Shown: positions 33,390-42,111 of the stretch, one piece after another
How the letters are laid out: every line of letters starts with the position of its first letter
Position numbering within the stretch: position 1 is the stretch's first letter
Origin: WHSW01 sp963729075
Lineage (GTDB): Bacteria; Actinomycetota; Thermoleophilia; Solirubrobacterales; 70-9
Direction of reading: 5' to 3'
NCBI GenBank assembly: GCA_963729075.1
Contig: CAVSMU010000012.1
Span: 1-64,000, forward strand
Length of the DNA: 64,000 nucleotides
The notes under the pieces: model-generated
Database searches by the model: none
Told to the model about the DNA's origin: nothing
Seen by the model: only the letters and a program-made list of their open reading frames with translations
Made by a program: the position numbers and the translations under genes

Positions 33390-34655
33390 ATGCGCGCCAC
33401 CCGCGCGCGGCGAGCCCTGCTGGGCGGTATTGCCCTGCTCTCTGTGCTCGCGGTAGCCGCTCCGGCGCGCGCGGACAGCGTCACCGATTGGGATCAGATC
33501 GCCGCCGCGGCGCTGCAGTCACCGGGAACGGCCACGCCACCCGGGGCGGGCCAGGGCGCACCGTCGATCGTGCACCTGGCGATGGTCCATGCCGCCGTCT
33601 ATGACGCGGTGAACGCGATCGATGGCGGCCACGAGCCGTACGTCTCCTCGCCCGCGGCCGAGCCCTTCTATTCGCAGGACGCCGCCGTCGCGGCCGCCGC
33701 ACGCCATGTGCTCGTCAACGGCGGGCTCGGCATCCCCGCCGCGCGCCTGGACACCATCAAGACCGCGTACGAGACCGCGATCGATGCGATCGCCGCCGGG
33801 CCGGCGAAGGATGGCGGGATCGCCACCGGCGAGGCCGCCGCAGCCGCGCTGTTGGCGGCACGCGCGGGCGACGGGCGCTTCGGGCCGTTCCTCTTCACGG
33901 TCGGGACGCTGCCAGGCGAATGGCGGCCGACCAGCGGCGTCAACGACCCCTTCGCCTGGCTGAAGGACGTCACGCCGTTCGTGCTTCAGAATCCTGACCG
34001 GTTCCGCGGTCGCGCGCCTCACGGCCTAAGAACGCGCGCCTACGCGGCCGACTTCAACGAGGTAAAGGCGGTCGGGATCGCTGGGGAGAGCGCGGTCCGC
34101 ACGCCCGGCCAGACCGCGAGCGCCGAGTACTGGGGCCTGACCAACGGGACCGCGACGATGTCGAGCATCCTCCGCTCGGTCGCGAACGGTCAGGGCGGCA
34201 CGCTTGCCGACCACGCCCGGCTGCTCGCCCGCGCCTACACGAATGCGGCGGATGCGCTGATCGTTACGTGGCGTGACAAGGCCCGCTACAGCTTCTGGCG
34301 GCCGGTCACGGCGATCCAAGAGGCCGCGAGCGACGGCAACCCGGCCACCGAGGCGGACTCGACATGGCAGTCGCTGATCGCCAGCCCGCCGTATCCCGAT
34401 CATCCGTCCGGCCTGTCGGCGCTCGGCTGCGCAGTGGCGGACACGATGCAGCACTTCTACGGCCGCGACGAGGCGACGTTCAGCGGCACCACGCCGGGCA
34501 ACGTGACGCGCACGTTCACGAGCTTCTCGGAGGTGTGCGCCGACATCGTCGACGCGCGGGTGTGGTCCGGCATCCACTTCCGCTTCGCGGACGAGGAGGC
34601 CGCGAAGATCGGGCGCCGCGTCGCCCACTGGGGCAACCGGCACGCCTTCCGCTGA
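33390..34655 (+). CDS. Vanadium-dependent haloperoxidase-like (PAP2-fold) secreted protein
   Basis: ATG at 33390, with AGGAG five bases upstream, starts a Sec signal peptide (RATRARRALLGGIALLSVLA, cleavage near PARA-DSVTDW); an in-frame ATG at 33285 would place 35 extra residues before it. The mature part has the vanadate/phosphate motifs of the family: KARYSFWRPVTAIQ, YPDHPSGLSALG (motif 2 with the catalytic His) and VWSGIHFRFADEEA (motif 3, Arg replaced in part). About 420 aa, slightly short of the usual bacterial VHPO. Such proteins may be haloperoxidases or acid phosphatases. The gene lies just outside the right island repeat. Confidence 0.85.
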   Translation: MRATRARRALLGGIALLSVLAVAAPARADSVTDWDQIAAAALQSPGTATPPGAGQGAPSIVHLAMVHAAVYDAVNAIDGGHEPYVSSPAAEPFYSQDAAVAAAARHVLVNGGLGIPAARLDTIKTAYETAIDAIAAGPAKDGGIATGEAAAAALLAARAGDGRFGPFLFTVGTLPGEWRPTSGVNDPFAWLKDVTPFVLQNPDRFRGRAPHGLRTRAYAADFNEVKAVGIAGESAVRTPGQTASAEYWGLTNGTATMSSILRSVANGQGGTLADHARLLARAYTNAADALIVTWRDKARYSFWRPVTAIQEAASDGNPATEADSTWQSLIASPPYPDHPSGLSALGCAVADTMQHFYGRDEATFSGTTPGNVTRTFTSFSEVCADIVDARVWSGIHFRFADEEAAKIGRRVAHWGNRHAFR

Positions 34656-34705
34656 TCGCCGAGGCAGAGGCGGTGGGCGCGTCGCAGCTCCGGCTAGGGC
34701 TCGTC

Positions 34706-34846
34706 TCACAGTACGCAGAGGACGTACACCGTCAGGTTCTGGGCAACGGTGCCGTTTTTCTGGCCGGCCGCGAACCACCCCGTGCCGTCGGGCCTGCTTG
34801 AGGACACGTCACCCGAGGGGAAGTCGAAGCCTGCGCCTCCGCCATG
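34706..34846 (-). pseudogene. C-terminal remnant of a secreted protein
   Basis: The minus strand between 34846 and the stop at 34706 reads GGGAGFDFPSGDVSSSRPDG..TGWFAAGQKNGTVAQNLTVY, then VLCVL, the typical last strands of exported beta-rich proteins of this class. No start or signal peptide precedes it and upstream bases show no homologous text, so it is a fragment. Confidence 0.4.
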
Positions 34847-34953
34847 GGGCCTCCTCCGTGCGTTGGCAGAGCCCGACCCTCTCGTACGGCGCAGCGCAAC
34901 GCAAGCGGTGAGCGCGTGAAACGCACGCCGCCTCCCAAGACGCGAGATCCCGC

Positions 34954-34981
34954 TTGTTTTCTCGATCCCCTGGGATAGGGT
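34954..34981 (+). promoter_or_regulatory. Sigma-70-type promoter for the small secreted protein
   Basis: TTGTTT (34954-34959), 16 bp, TAGGGT (34976-34981). A GGAGG ribosome site follows at 34999-35003, ten bases before ATG 35014. Confidence 0.5.
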
Positions 34982-35013
34982 CGGGCCGGATCCAACATGG
35001 AGGTTTGACGCCG

Positions 35014-35409
35014 ATGCCCAAGACGCTTACCCGGAAGCTGGCCCTCACCGCGGTCCTCGCGCTCGCCCTCTCGGGCCTGACGATCAGCGCCGCGCCTGCC
35101 ACCAACACGGTCGAGATCAACAGCAGGCTCATCATGCGCCCGAACTTTCCCGCCTTCCACGGCAGGGTCAAGTCTCCCAATAACGCCTGCGAGGACAACC
35201 GGCTCGTGAAGCTGTTCAAGAAGAAGCGCAGCGGTGGCCGCAAAGTGCTCGGCAAGACCTTCTCGGACGAAGAGGGCAAGTGGGAGATCATCGTCGACCC
35301 GCTGAGCTCAGGCTCCTACAGGGCGGTGGTCAAGGAGCGCGCGGAGGGCACCGCGGGGACGACCTTCGTCTGCCTGCGCGATAAGTCCAAGCTCGCAGTC
35401 GTCGACTGA
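35014..35409 (+). CDS. Small secreted protein, carboxypeptidase-regulatory-like fold
   Basis: A 131-aa exported protein. MPKTLTRKLALTAVLALALS begins a Sec signal peptide ending near SAAPA-TNTVEIN. The mature part (FHGRVKSPNNACEDNRLVKL, GGRKVLGKTFSDEEGKWEII, SSGSYRAVVKERAEGTAGTT, FVCLRDKSKLAVV) reads as one beta-sandwich of the kind found in carboxypeptidase-regulatory or prealbumin-like domains, with two Cys that could pair. The start is supported by GGAGG and a promoter. Function unknown. It converges on the NTF2-like gene. Confidence 0.75.
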   Translation: MPKTLTRKLALTAVLALALSGLTISAAPATNTVEINSRLIMRPNFPAFHGRVKSPNNACEDNRLVKLFKKKRSGGRKVLGKTFSDEEGKWEIIVDPLSSGSYRAVVKERAEGTAGTTFVCLRDKSKLAVVD

Positions 35410-35434
35410 CAAGGGCCTCGACGGCGGCCGGGCG

Positions 35435-35884
35435 CTAGCCCGGATCCGAGACGCGCCACTCGCCGTCCTCGGAGAGCAGCAGCACCGTCCGAGGTTCGGC
35501 GCCGGCGTCGGCGAACTTGTAGCGCGCCTCGACGCGCGCCTGATGGCCGCTGACGCTGACGAAGCGGACCTCGATCGTCGAGCCCTTGAACACGTCGGCG
35601 AGTGCGTCGAGGATCTGCCCGCAGCCGGGGAGCTGGTCGATCTGCAGCCGCTGCGCGGTGCTCACCCGCAGCTCCTGGCGTGCCTGGCTGGTGAGCAGCC
35701 CGCAGAACGTCTTCGAGTTGCCGGCCGCGGCCGCGCCGAAGAACTCCTGCACTGCGGCCTCGACGCGCTCCTCCTCGGTGGGCGGGTCCTCGAACGGCCC
35801 GGTGTCGGTGATCGCCAGGGCCGCCACGGCGATTCCCGCGATCAGCAGCCCAGCGGCGATCCGCCGGCGAACGACGTCGCTCAT
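35435..35884 (-). CDS. Membrane-anchored NTF2-like protein
   Basis: ATG at 35884 gives a basic head and one hydrophobic segment (RRRIAAGLLIAGIAVAALAI) that anchors or exports the protein, then an NTF2/lumazine-type cone: EERVEAAVQEFFGAAAAGNS, KTFCGLLTSQARQELR, CGQILDALADVF, RVEARYKFADAGAEPRTVLL and GEWRVSDPG at the end. It is 149 aa and has two Cys that may pair. These single-domain proteins are common and mostly uncharacterised. Divergent from the next gene with 51 bp between starts. Confidence 0.75.
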   Translation of the reverse strand: MSDVVRRRIAAGLLIAGIAVAALAITDTGPFEDPPTEEERVEAAVQEFFGAAAAGNSKTFCGLLTSQARQELRVSTAQRLQIDQLPGCGQILDALADVFKGSTIEVRFVSVSGHQARVEARYKFADAGAEPRTVLLLSEDGEWRVSDPG

Positions 35885-35935
35885 CCGCGCACCGTAACGG
35901 GCACCGGCGCCGGTTTCGCCGTATAGGTTTGCGCC

Positions 35936-36208
35936 GTGGATGCACGGACGCTGGACTGGCTCGACACGCTCGGCAGGGGATTGATGTGGGCGGCGGTCGC
36001 GGTCCTCGGTCTGTCGGTGATCGGCGCCGTCGCGATCCTGACCACGGACTCCGTCGTCGGCCTGTTCGAGGACGTTCAGCGCCAGGGACGAGCGATCCTC
36101 GCGGTCGGGGCGTTCGGCGGGGGCCTGACCGCGAGCGGGGTGCTCGCCGGCCTCGGTGCGATCATCCGCTTGAAGGTCGCCGAGCGGCGCGAGCGAGCGT
36201 CGAAGTAG
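35936..36208 (+). CDS. Small two-helix membrane protein
   Basis: GTG at 35936 (VDARTLDWLDTLGRGLM) opens a 90-aa product with two membrane helices (about 16-38 and 50-72) and a basic C-terminus (RLKVAERRERASK) that should lie in the cytoplasm. It ends 11 bp before the GDPD gene on the same strand and is probably co-transcribed with it. No family recognised. Confidence 0.7.
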   Translation: MDARTLDWLDTLGRGLMWAAVAVLGLSVIGAVAILTTDSVVGLFEDVQRQGRAILAVGAFGGGLTASGVLAGLGAIIRLKVAERRERASK

Positions 36209-36219
36209 TCGGTCCGGCC

Positions 36220-36966
36220 ATGCTAAGTATCGGCCACAAGGGCGCGGACGCGATCCATCCCGGCAACACCGTCGAGAGCTTCGCGGCGGCGGTCGAGACT
36301 GGGTGCGACGTGATCGAGCTCGACGTCCTGCGCCCGCCGGGCGACTTCGCCGACGGGGGCAACTGGCGCAACGCCGCCGCGGGACCGGGTCAGGGGTCGG
36401 GTCCGCTGCTCGTCGCCCACGACTGGGCCGACGCCCGGCGCCGGGAGGCGCTGAGCCTCGCGGAGGTCCTGGACGCCTTCGCGGCGCCGCCGCTCGACCA
36501 CATCCGTTTCGACCTCGACCTGAAGATCGCCGGCCGCGAGGACGAGGTGATCGCCGCGCTGCGCGAGCGCAACCTGATCGAGCGGGCGATGGTGTCGACC
36601 ATGGAGGCCGACAGCCTCGTCTACCTGCGCGATGCCGCGCCCGACCTCGATCGCGGCTGGACGCTCCCGAAGGTCAGCCGCGACTGGTCGCGCAACCGGT
36701 GGCTGCGCCCGGTTTTCCTTGCTGGATCCGCCTCGCTTCGGGCGCGCCTGCCGGCGATCATCCGCCGCGGCGCCCCGCCGCTCGGCGTGTGGGCGACCTG
36801 GGTCTATCACCCGCTGATCACGCGGCGGCTGGTCGACGTCGCGCACGAAGTCGACGTCGCCGTGGTCGCCTGGACCGTCGACGAGCGCGAGCGCGCGGAG
36901 CGGCTCGCGGCCCTCGGCGTCGACGGGATCTGCTCCAACGACCCGCGCCTGCTGGCCGAGCTCTGA
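36220..36966 (+). CDS. Glycerophosphodiester phosphodiesterase
   Basis: GDPD enzymes hydrolyse glycerophosphodiesters to glycerol-3-phosphate and an alcohol. The 248-aa product has IGHKGADAIHPGNTVESFAA with the catalytic His and the NTxxSF motif, DVIELDVLRPP with the metal Glu-x-Asp, a second His in VAHDW, FDLDLKIAG, and VVAWTVDERERAERLAALGV with GICSNDP near the end, all standard. The frame is open upstream, but ATG at 36220 begins the homology. No signal peptide, so it acts in the cytoplasm. It follows a small membrane protein in a likely operon. Confidence 0.92.
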   Translation: MLSIGHKGADAIHPGNTVESFAAAVETGCDVIELDVLRPPGDFADGGNWRNAAAGPGQGSGPLLVAHDWADARRREALSLAEVLDAFAAPPLDHIRFDLDLKIAGREDEVIAALRERNLIERAMVSTMEADSLVYLRDAAPDLDRGWTLPKVSRDWSRNRWLRPVFLAGSASLRARLPAIIRRGAPPLGVWATWVYHPLITRRLVDVAHEVDVAVVAWTVDERERAERLAALGVDGICSNDPRLLAEL

Positions 36967-37033
36967 GCGCTCAGGCGGTCGACGGTGCGGCGTCGCCCGG
37001 GGTGCGTAGAGCCGATATCGGCACGCCGATCGC

Positions 37034-38587
37034 GTGACTAGAGTGGCGCGGATGCAGCGGGGAACGGGAATGGCCCTGTTCGCGATGGCGCTGGGGGTGT
37101 TGGTGATCGCCAACGACTTCACGGCGCTCAACGTCGCTCTGCCGGCGATCGAGCAGGACTTCGACGCCGACGTCGGCACCGTCCAGTGGACGGTCAACGC
37201 CTACGCGCTCACCTTCGGCATGGTCCTGGTCACCGGCGGCCGGCTCGCCGACATGTTCGGGCGTCGCCGGGTCTTCTTCATCGGCACCGCGATCTTCGCC
37301 TTTTTCTCGCTGCTTGGCGCGCTCTCGCCGAGCGCGGACTTCCTGATCGCGATGCGGGTCGGGATGGGCGTCGGCGGCGGTCTCATGTGGCCGGCGATCC
37401 TGGGCATGACGTTCGCCCTGGTGCCCGCGGAGCGGGCCGCCTTCGCAGGCGGGCTTGTCCTCGGCGTCGCCGGGCTCGGCAACGCGATCGGCCCGCTGCT
37501 CGGCGGCCTGCTCACCGACGAGCTGAGCTGGCGCGCGATCTTCTACCTCAACCTGCCGGTGGCGGCGTTCGCGGCCCTGGTGACGTGGGCGAAGGTGCAC
37601 GAGCCGCGCAGCGAGGGCGCCCGCGAGCGGATCGACTATGCCGGGATCGTCACGCTCTCGCTCGGGCTCGTGCTCCTGCTCCTCGCGTTCGACCAGTCCG
37701 CCGACTGGGGGGTCACCGATCCTCGCGTGCTCGCGATGGCGGCCGGCTCGCTGCTCGCGCTCGTCGCGTTCGCGGTGATCGAGCCGCGCTTGGGCAAGGC
37801 CGCGCTGGTGCCCAAGGACGTGATCGACAACCGCGGCTTCGCCGCCGCATGCCTGACCGTGCTCTGCATCTCCGCGGTCTTCTTCTCGGCGATCCTCTAC
37901 GGGCCGCAGCTCATGGAGAAGATCCTCGGCTATACGGCGCTCGGGGCCGGGGCCGGGATGCTGCCGATGCTGGGCACCTTCGGCGCCGTCGCCTTCATCT
38001 CCGAGCGGATCGTCGCCCGGGTCGGGCTGCGCGCCGTGATCGTCGCCGGCACCGCCCTGCTCGCGCTCGGCCCGCTGCTGCTCTCGTTCTTCGGCGCCGA
38101 GTCCGGCTATGTCGCCCTGGTGCCGGGCCTGCTCGCGACGGGCCTCGGGGCCGGGCTGTTCTACCCGACGATCACGACCGCCGCGGTGACGTTTCTGGAC
38201 CCCTCGCGGTCGAGTCTCGCCGGCGGGATCACCTACATGTTCCAGGTCGCGGGTGGCGCGATCGGCCTCGGGCTCTGCACCGCGATCTTCACCATCCGCT
38301 CGGAGGACGAGATCGCGAGCGACGCCGCCGCGCTCGGGCTGCGCGACGGCGCCGAGCAGTCGGGCGTCATCCACGGCATCCTCGCGGGGACAGAGTCCGG
38401 AAAGAGCGCGTTCGCGGACTTCAGCACGTCCACCGCCGAGCGCGTGCTCGAGGTGGTCAAGGAGACGTTCGTGGCCGGGGTCCAGCTCAGCTTCCGCGTG
38501 ATCGCCGCGATCGCGCTGATCGGGCTCGTCTTTGCTGTGCTCGGCGTCAGGCCGCGCGAACCGGCGAAATCCCCGGAACCCGCTTGA
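37034..38587 (+). CDS. MFS transporter, DHA2 family (14 helices)
   Basis: A drug/proton antiporter-type exporter of about 517 aa with 14 predicted membrane helices. The DHA2 hallmarks are present: LNVALPAIEQDF and WTVNAYALTFG in helices 1-2, GRLADMFGRRRVFFIG (motif A), RVGMGVGGGLMWPAILGMTF (motif B region), LGVAGLGNAIGPLLGGLLTD (motif C) and WRAIFYLNLPVA. GTG at 37034 is the longest start; ATG at 37052 is equally likely. Its 3' end overlaps the convergent UbiB gene by 41 bp. The substrate is unknown. Confidence 0.9.
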   Translation: MTRVARMQRGTGMALFAMALGVLVIANDFTALNVALPAIEQDFDADVGTVQWTVNAYALTFGMVLVTGGRLADMFGRRRVFFIGTAIFAFFSLLGALSPSADFLIAMRVGMGVGGGLMWPAILGMTFALVPAERAAFAGGLVLGVAGLGNAIGPLLGGLLTDELSWRAIFYLNLPVAAFAALVTWAKVHEPRSEGARERIDYAGIVTLSLGLVLLLLAFDQSADWGVTDPRVLAMAAGSLLALVAFAVIEPRLGKAALVPKDVIDNRGFAAACLTVLCISAVFFSAILYGPQLMEKILGYTALGAGAGMLPMLGTFGAVAFISERIVARVGLRAVIVAGTALLALGPLLLSFFGAESGYVALVPGLLATGLGAGLFYPTITTAAVTFLDPSRSSLAGGITYMFQVAGGAIGLGLCTAIFTIRSEDEIASDAAALGLRDGAEQSGVIHGILAGTESGKSAFADFSTSTAERVLEVVKETFVAGVQLSFRVIAAIALIGLVFAVLGVRPREPAKSPEPA

Positions 38588-39971
38588 CCCCGCGCCCCTC
38601 GAAGTAGGCCCACTCCTGCTCGCCGAGCTCGGTCTCGGGCTCGTCGGCGTAGACCCACTCGCGCATGATCCGGTGCCAGTTGCGCCGCGCGCGCAGCTGC
38701 GCCAGCACGGCGACGACGCCGGTCTCCATCCGGCGGCCCATCAGCTCCTCCGCCGGCAGGCTCTCGCGCCGCATGAGGTCGTAGTACTCCGAGCGCGGGT
38801 CCGAGGTCGATTCGATGATCTTCATCACCCGCCGGGCCGAGACCTCGTACTCCTTGTCCTCCAGATACCAGCCGCCGACCAGCATCACGTGGTCCATCAG
38901 CCGCTCGGCGTCGAGCTTGGTCGGGTTCTTGACGAAGCCGAGGTCGTGGAGCGAGACGCGCAGCGCCTCGGGGTCCTTGCGCACCGCCGCGTCGACGGCG
39001 CGCTGCTCGAGCTCGATCTGCTCGATGTCGAGCTTCTTCGTCATCCCGAAATCGAGAAACGCGACCCGGCCGTCGGCCATCAGGATGTAGTTACCCGGAT
39101 GCGCGTCGGCGTTGAAGTGCTGCAGGTGGTAGATCGAGCCGAAGCAGAAGCGGAACACGATCTCGCCGAAGCGGCTGCGCTCCTCGTCGCCGAGCTGCTT
39201 GATCTCGTCGAACTGGATCCCCTCGACGTACTCGGTGACCAGCACCCGGCGGCGTGAGAGGCGGGTGATCACGTCGGGGACGTAGATGAACGGATGGTCG
39301 CGATAGGCGCGCGAGAAGCTCCGCTGGTTCTGCGCCTCGTACTCGTAGTCGAGCTCCTCCATCACACGCTCGCGCAGCTCCTGGGCGACCTCCTTCGCGT
39401 CGAGGCCCGGCGCGAGCGCCTGCGCGAGCCGCACCAGCATGCCCGCGTTGCGCATGTCCGACTCGAGCGCCTCGGCGACGCCCGGATACTGGATCTTGAC
39501 CGCGACCGCGCGTCCGTCGAGCAGCGTCGCCCGGTGCACCTGGCCGATCGAGGCCGCGGCGAACGCCTCCTCCTCGAACTCGGCGAAGTGCTCGGAGACC
39601 GGCTCGCCGTACTCCTCGTCGAGCACCCCGGAGACCTTGCTCCACGGCATCGGCGGGGCCGAGGTGCGCAGCTTCGCGAGCTCCTCCTGGTAGAGCTCCG
39701 CGTACTCGGGCGGCAGGAACTCGGTGTCGACGAACGACGCGAGCTGGCCGAGCTTCATCGCCGCACCCTTCATCTCGCCGAGGATCGAGACCATCTTGAG
39801 CGCGGTCTCGAGGTGGCGCGCCTCGAGCTTCTCCTGCGCGCCCTCCTCCGACCGGGCGACCCCCGCCGCCCTCGTGCCCGCGTAGCGTGCCGCCTGCCCA
39901 CCGAGCGCGGTGCCCAGCTTCGCCGAACGCCGCATCCGGCCCTTCGGGATCTTGTGCTCGTCCTCGGCCAC
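38547..39971 (-). CDS. ABC1/UbiB family atypical protein kinase
   Basis: A 474-aa ABC1 kinase-like protein. It has the family's KxGQ motif (GEMKGAAMKLGQLASFVDTE), the Ala-rich loop AFAAASIGQVHRATLLDGRA, the Lys in VAVKIQYPG, the catalytic NADAHPGNYILM and the DFG-type FLDFGMTKK. The ORF is open 82 codons further up, but that part is low-complexity and GTG at 39971 begins the homology (AEDEHKIPKGRMRR). UbiB proteins support isoprenoid-quinone synthesis and lipid homeostasis; the exact client is not known. Convergent with the MFS gene. Confidence 0.9.
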   Translation of the reverse strand: MAEDEHKIPKGRMRRSAKLGTALGGQAARYAGTRAAGVARSEEGAQEKLEARHLETALKMVSILGEMKGAAMKLGQLASFVDTEFLPPEYAELYQEELAKLRTSAPPMPWSKVSGVLDEEYGEPVSEHFAEFEEEAFAAASIGQVHRATLLDGRAVAVKIQYPGVAEALESDMRNAGMLVRLAQALAPGLDAKEVAQELRERVMEELDYEYEAQNQRSFSRAYRDHPFIYVPDVITRLSRRRVLVTEYVEGIQFDEIKQLGDEERSRFGEIVFRFCFGSIYHLQHFNADAHPGNYILMADGRVAFLDFGMTKKLDIEQIELEQRAVDAAVRKDPEALRVSLHDLGFVKNPTKLDAERLMDHVMLVGGWYLEDKEYEVSARRVMKIIESTSDPRSEYYDLMRRESLPAEELMGRRMETGVVAVLAQLRARRNWHRIMREWVYADEPETELGEQEWAYFEGRGVKRVPGISPVRAA

Positions 39972-40107
39972 GGCCGGAGGGTAGCGACGGGGTGGGCGCC
40001 TAGAGAAGGTTCGCGCGAGGGCCGGCGCTGCCGGTCGGCCCGGATGCGGTTGGTGGTGCGGGCGTGGTTCTGGCTGGGTGGGGGAGGCGTGGGCTCGGCG
40101 CGCGGGC

Positions 40108-40213
40108 GGCAGCACCACACGCAACGGGGCATGTGGGCTCCGTGTGGGATTAGCGTCGATATGCGTCGTCAATCCCACACGAAGAGCTCCGGACGGCTTC
40201 GTGTGGTGCTGCC
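40108..40213. repeat. Nested palindrome at the start of the first AbiEi/DUF559 gene
   Basis: Outer arms GGCAGCACCACACG (40108-40121) and CGTGTGGTGCTGCC (40200-40213) are exact complements. Inside them CGTGTGGGATT (40141-40151) pairs exactly with AATCCCACACG (40171-40181). The 19-base apical loop contains the ATG at 40161 that is the likely start of the gene. Confidence 0.85.
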
Positions 40214-41130
40214 GCACCCAACCGCGCGAGCCTGGGGGCGGTCGAGCGGCTCGCCCGTCGGCAGCACGGCGTCATCACCCGTGCTCAGCTCGTGAGTCTT
40301 GGTCTCGAGCCGCGGGCGATCGATCGTCGGGTGCGGGGTGGGAAGCTCCGACGACTCCATAGAGGCGTGTACCTGCTCGGCGTCGTAGTCCCGCCGCTCG
40401 CCCGGGAGATGGCGGCTGTCCTCGCCTGTGGACCGGGAGCGTTCCTCAGCCACCGCTCAGCCGCCGGGCTCTGGCAACTCCTCCCTCACCCAGCCCCTTC
40501 CCACCCGCTCTCGGTCACATCCACGCCCGCGATCCCGGGGCGAAGCCGGGCATCGTCATCCACCGCGTCCGCATGCTCCCCGCCGACGAGACCACAACCC
40601 GCCACCGGATCCCGGTCACTACCCCCGCCCGCACACTCCTCGACCTCGCGACGGATGCAAGCGCACGCGACCTCGAGCAGGCGGTCGCCGAGGCGCACGC
40701 GAGAAACCGCGCCCGCCGCAACCGACTGCTCTCCCTCGTCGATCGCCATCCGCGCCACCGCGGCGCCGCGCGCCTGCGCGCCCTCCTCCACGCGGATAAC
40801 GACCCGGCCCTGACCCGCTCCAACGCCGAGCGTGGTCTGCTCGAGTTGATCCGCGCCGCACGACTCCCCCAACCGGACGTCAACGCCCGCGTCGGTGATT
40901 ACGTCGTCGACCTGCTCTGGCGCGGGGCTCGGGTCGTTGTCGAGGTCGACGGGCTTGCCTACCACTCCTCGGCGCGTGCGTTCGAGCGCGACCACCGGCG
41001 CGAGGTCGATCTCGCCGCCGAGGGCTTCCAGGTGATTCGTGTGAGCCGACACCAGATCGTCAACGAGCCGGAGGCGTCGTTGGTGCGAATAGCGCAGGCG
41101 CTCGCCCTCCGGGCTTCGCCCGCCGCTTAG
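40161..41130 (+). pseudogene. AbiEi-type wHTH + DUF559 (Vsr-like) protein, frameshifted
   Basis: Homologous along its length to the intact gene at 54703. In frame 2: LGAVERLARRQHGVITRAQL, RRVRGGKLRRLHRGVYLLGV and LSHRSAAGLWQLLP, an AbiEi-like winged-helix antitoxin domain. Near 40540 one base is lost and frame 1 continues: GAKPGIVIHRVRMLPADETT, RIPVTTPARTLLDLA, RSNAERGLLELIRAARLPQP, then DYVVDLLWRGARVVVEVDGL..HREVDLAAEGFQVIRVSRHQ, the DUF559 endonuclease-like fold with its D..EVD pair. The start ATG (40161) lies in frame 3, so a second change near 40230 is implied. It ends 10 bp before the agmatinase gene. Confidence 0.7.
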
Positions 41131-41139
41131 GATCCTCCG

Positions 41140-42111
41140 ATGGCGACGATCGACCCGCACGCTCGCTGGGAGCCGCACGGGCGGCCGGACTACGCCGGGC
41201 TGCAGTCGTTCGCGGCCGTGCCGTACACGGAGTCGGCCGAGGGTCTGGCGGGCGCCGACGTGGCGATCGTCGGTGCGCCGATCGACGAGACCGTTTCCGA
41301 GTACCCGGGGACCCGGTTCGGGCCGCGGGCGATCCGGGCGGCGAGCGGCGGTGGTGCCGGGCCGCACCTCGACGCCGGCGTGGATCCGCTGGAGGGCCTG
41401 CGGGTGATCGACTACGGCGACGCGCCCGTGATCCCGGCCGACGCCGCGGCCTCGCACGAGGCGATCGAGCTGACGGTGGGCGAGGTCGTCGACGCCGGCG
41501 CGATTCCGATCGTGCTTGGCGGCGACCACTCGATCGCGGAGCCCGACATCCGCGCCTGCGCCGCGCGCCACGGGTCGCTCGGGCTGATCCACTTCGACAC
41601 TCACACCGATACCGCGCGCGAGCTGTGGGGCGTCGAGCGCTCGCACGGAACGCCGATGTACAACCTGGTCGAGCAGGGGCACGTCGCCGGCAACCGCTAC
41701 GTGCAAGTCGGGCTGCGCGGCTACTGGCCGGGCGACGAGGAGTTCGCGTGGCAGCGCGAGCGCGGGATCACGGAGCTGCGGATGCGCGAGGTGTTCGAAC
41801 GCGGGATCGCCGACGTGCTCACGGAGGCGATCGACGCGGTCGGCCCCGGGCCGGTGTTCGCGTCGATCGACGTCGACGTCCTCGACCCCGCGTTCGCGCC
41901 CGGGACGGGCACCCCGGAGCCCGGCGGCATGACGAGCGGCGATCTGCTCTGGGCGTGTCGTGAGCTCGCGAGCCGGCTCGAGCTCGTCGGCGCCGACGTC
42001 GTCGAGGTGCTCCCGTCGGGGTCGACGCCCGACGTCACCGCCCTCGTCGGCTCGCGCATCGTGTTCGAGCTGCTCACCGGGATCGCGCTGCGCCGGACGG
42101 GCTCCGGTTAG
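41140..42111 (+). CDS. Agmatinase/arginase (ureohydrolase) family protein
   Basis: A dinuclear manganese ureohydrolase of 323 aa. Metal ligands are in place: GGDHSI (His), HFDTHTDTARELWG (DxHxD) and SIDVDVLDPAFAPGTGTPEP (DxD), with EVLP..PSGSTPDVT at the end. TRFGPRAIRAAS near the N-terminus and the HGTPMYNLVEQG loop are typical of agmatinase and guanidinobutyrase rather than arginase; the amine substrate is not decided. ATG at 41140. The TAG overlaps the TAA of the convergent arginase-family gene. Confidence 0.88.
   Translation: MATIDPHARWEPHGRPDYAGLQSFAAVPYTESAEGLAGADVAIVGAPIDETVSEYPGTRFGPRAIRAASGGGAGPHLDAGVDPLEGLRVIDYGDAPVIPADAAASHEAIELTVGEVVDAGAIPIVLGGDHSIAEPDIRACAARHGSLGLIHFDTHTDTARELWGVERSHGTPMYNLVEQGHVAGNRYVQVGLRGYWPGDEEFAWQRERGITELRMREVFERGIADVLTEAIDAVGPGPVFASIDVDVLDPAFAPGTGTPEPGGMTSGDLLWACRELASRLELVGADVVEVLPSGSTPDVTALVGSRIVFELLTGIALRRTGSG

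Noticed and set aside
39972..40217. 82-codon N-terminal extension of the UbiB-family gene
   Set aside because: Low-complexity Pro/His/Arg text without homology; GTG 39971 starts the family pattern.
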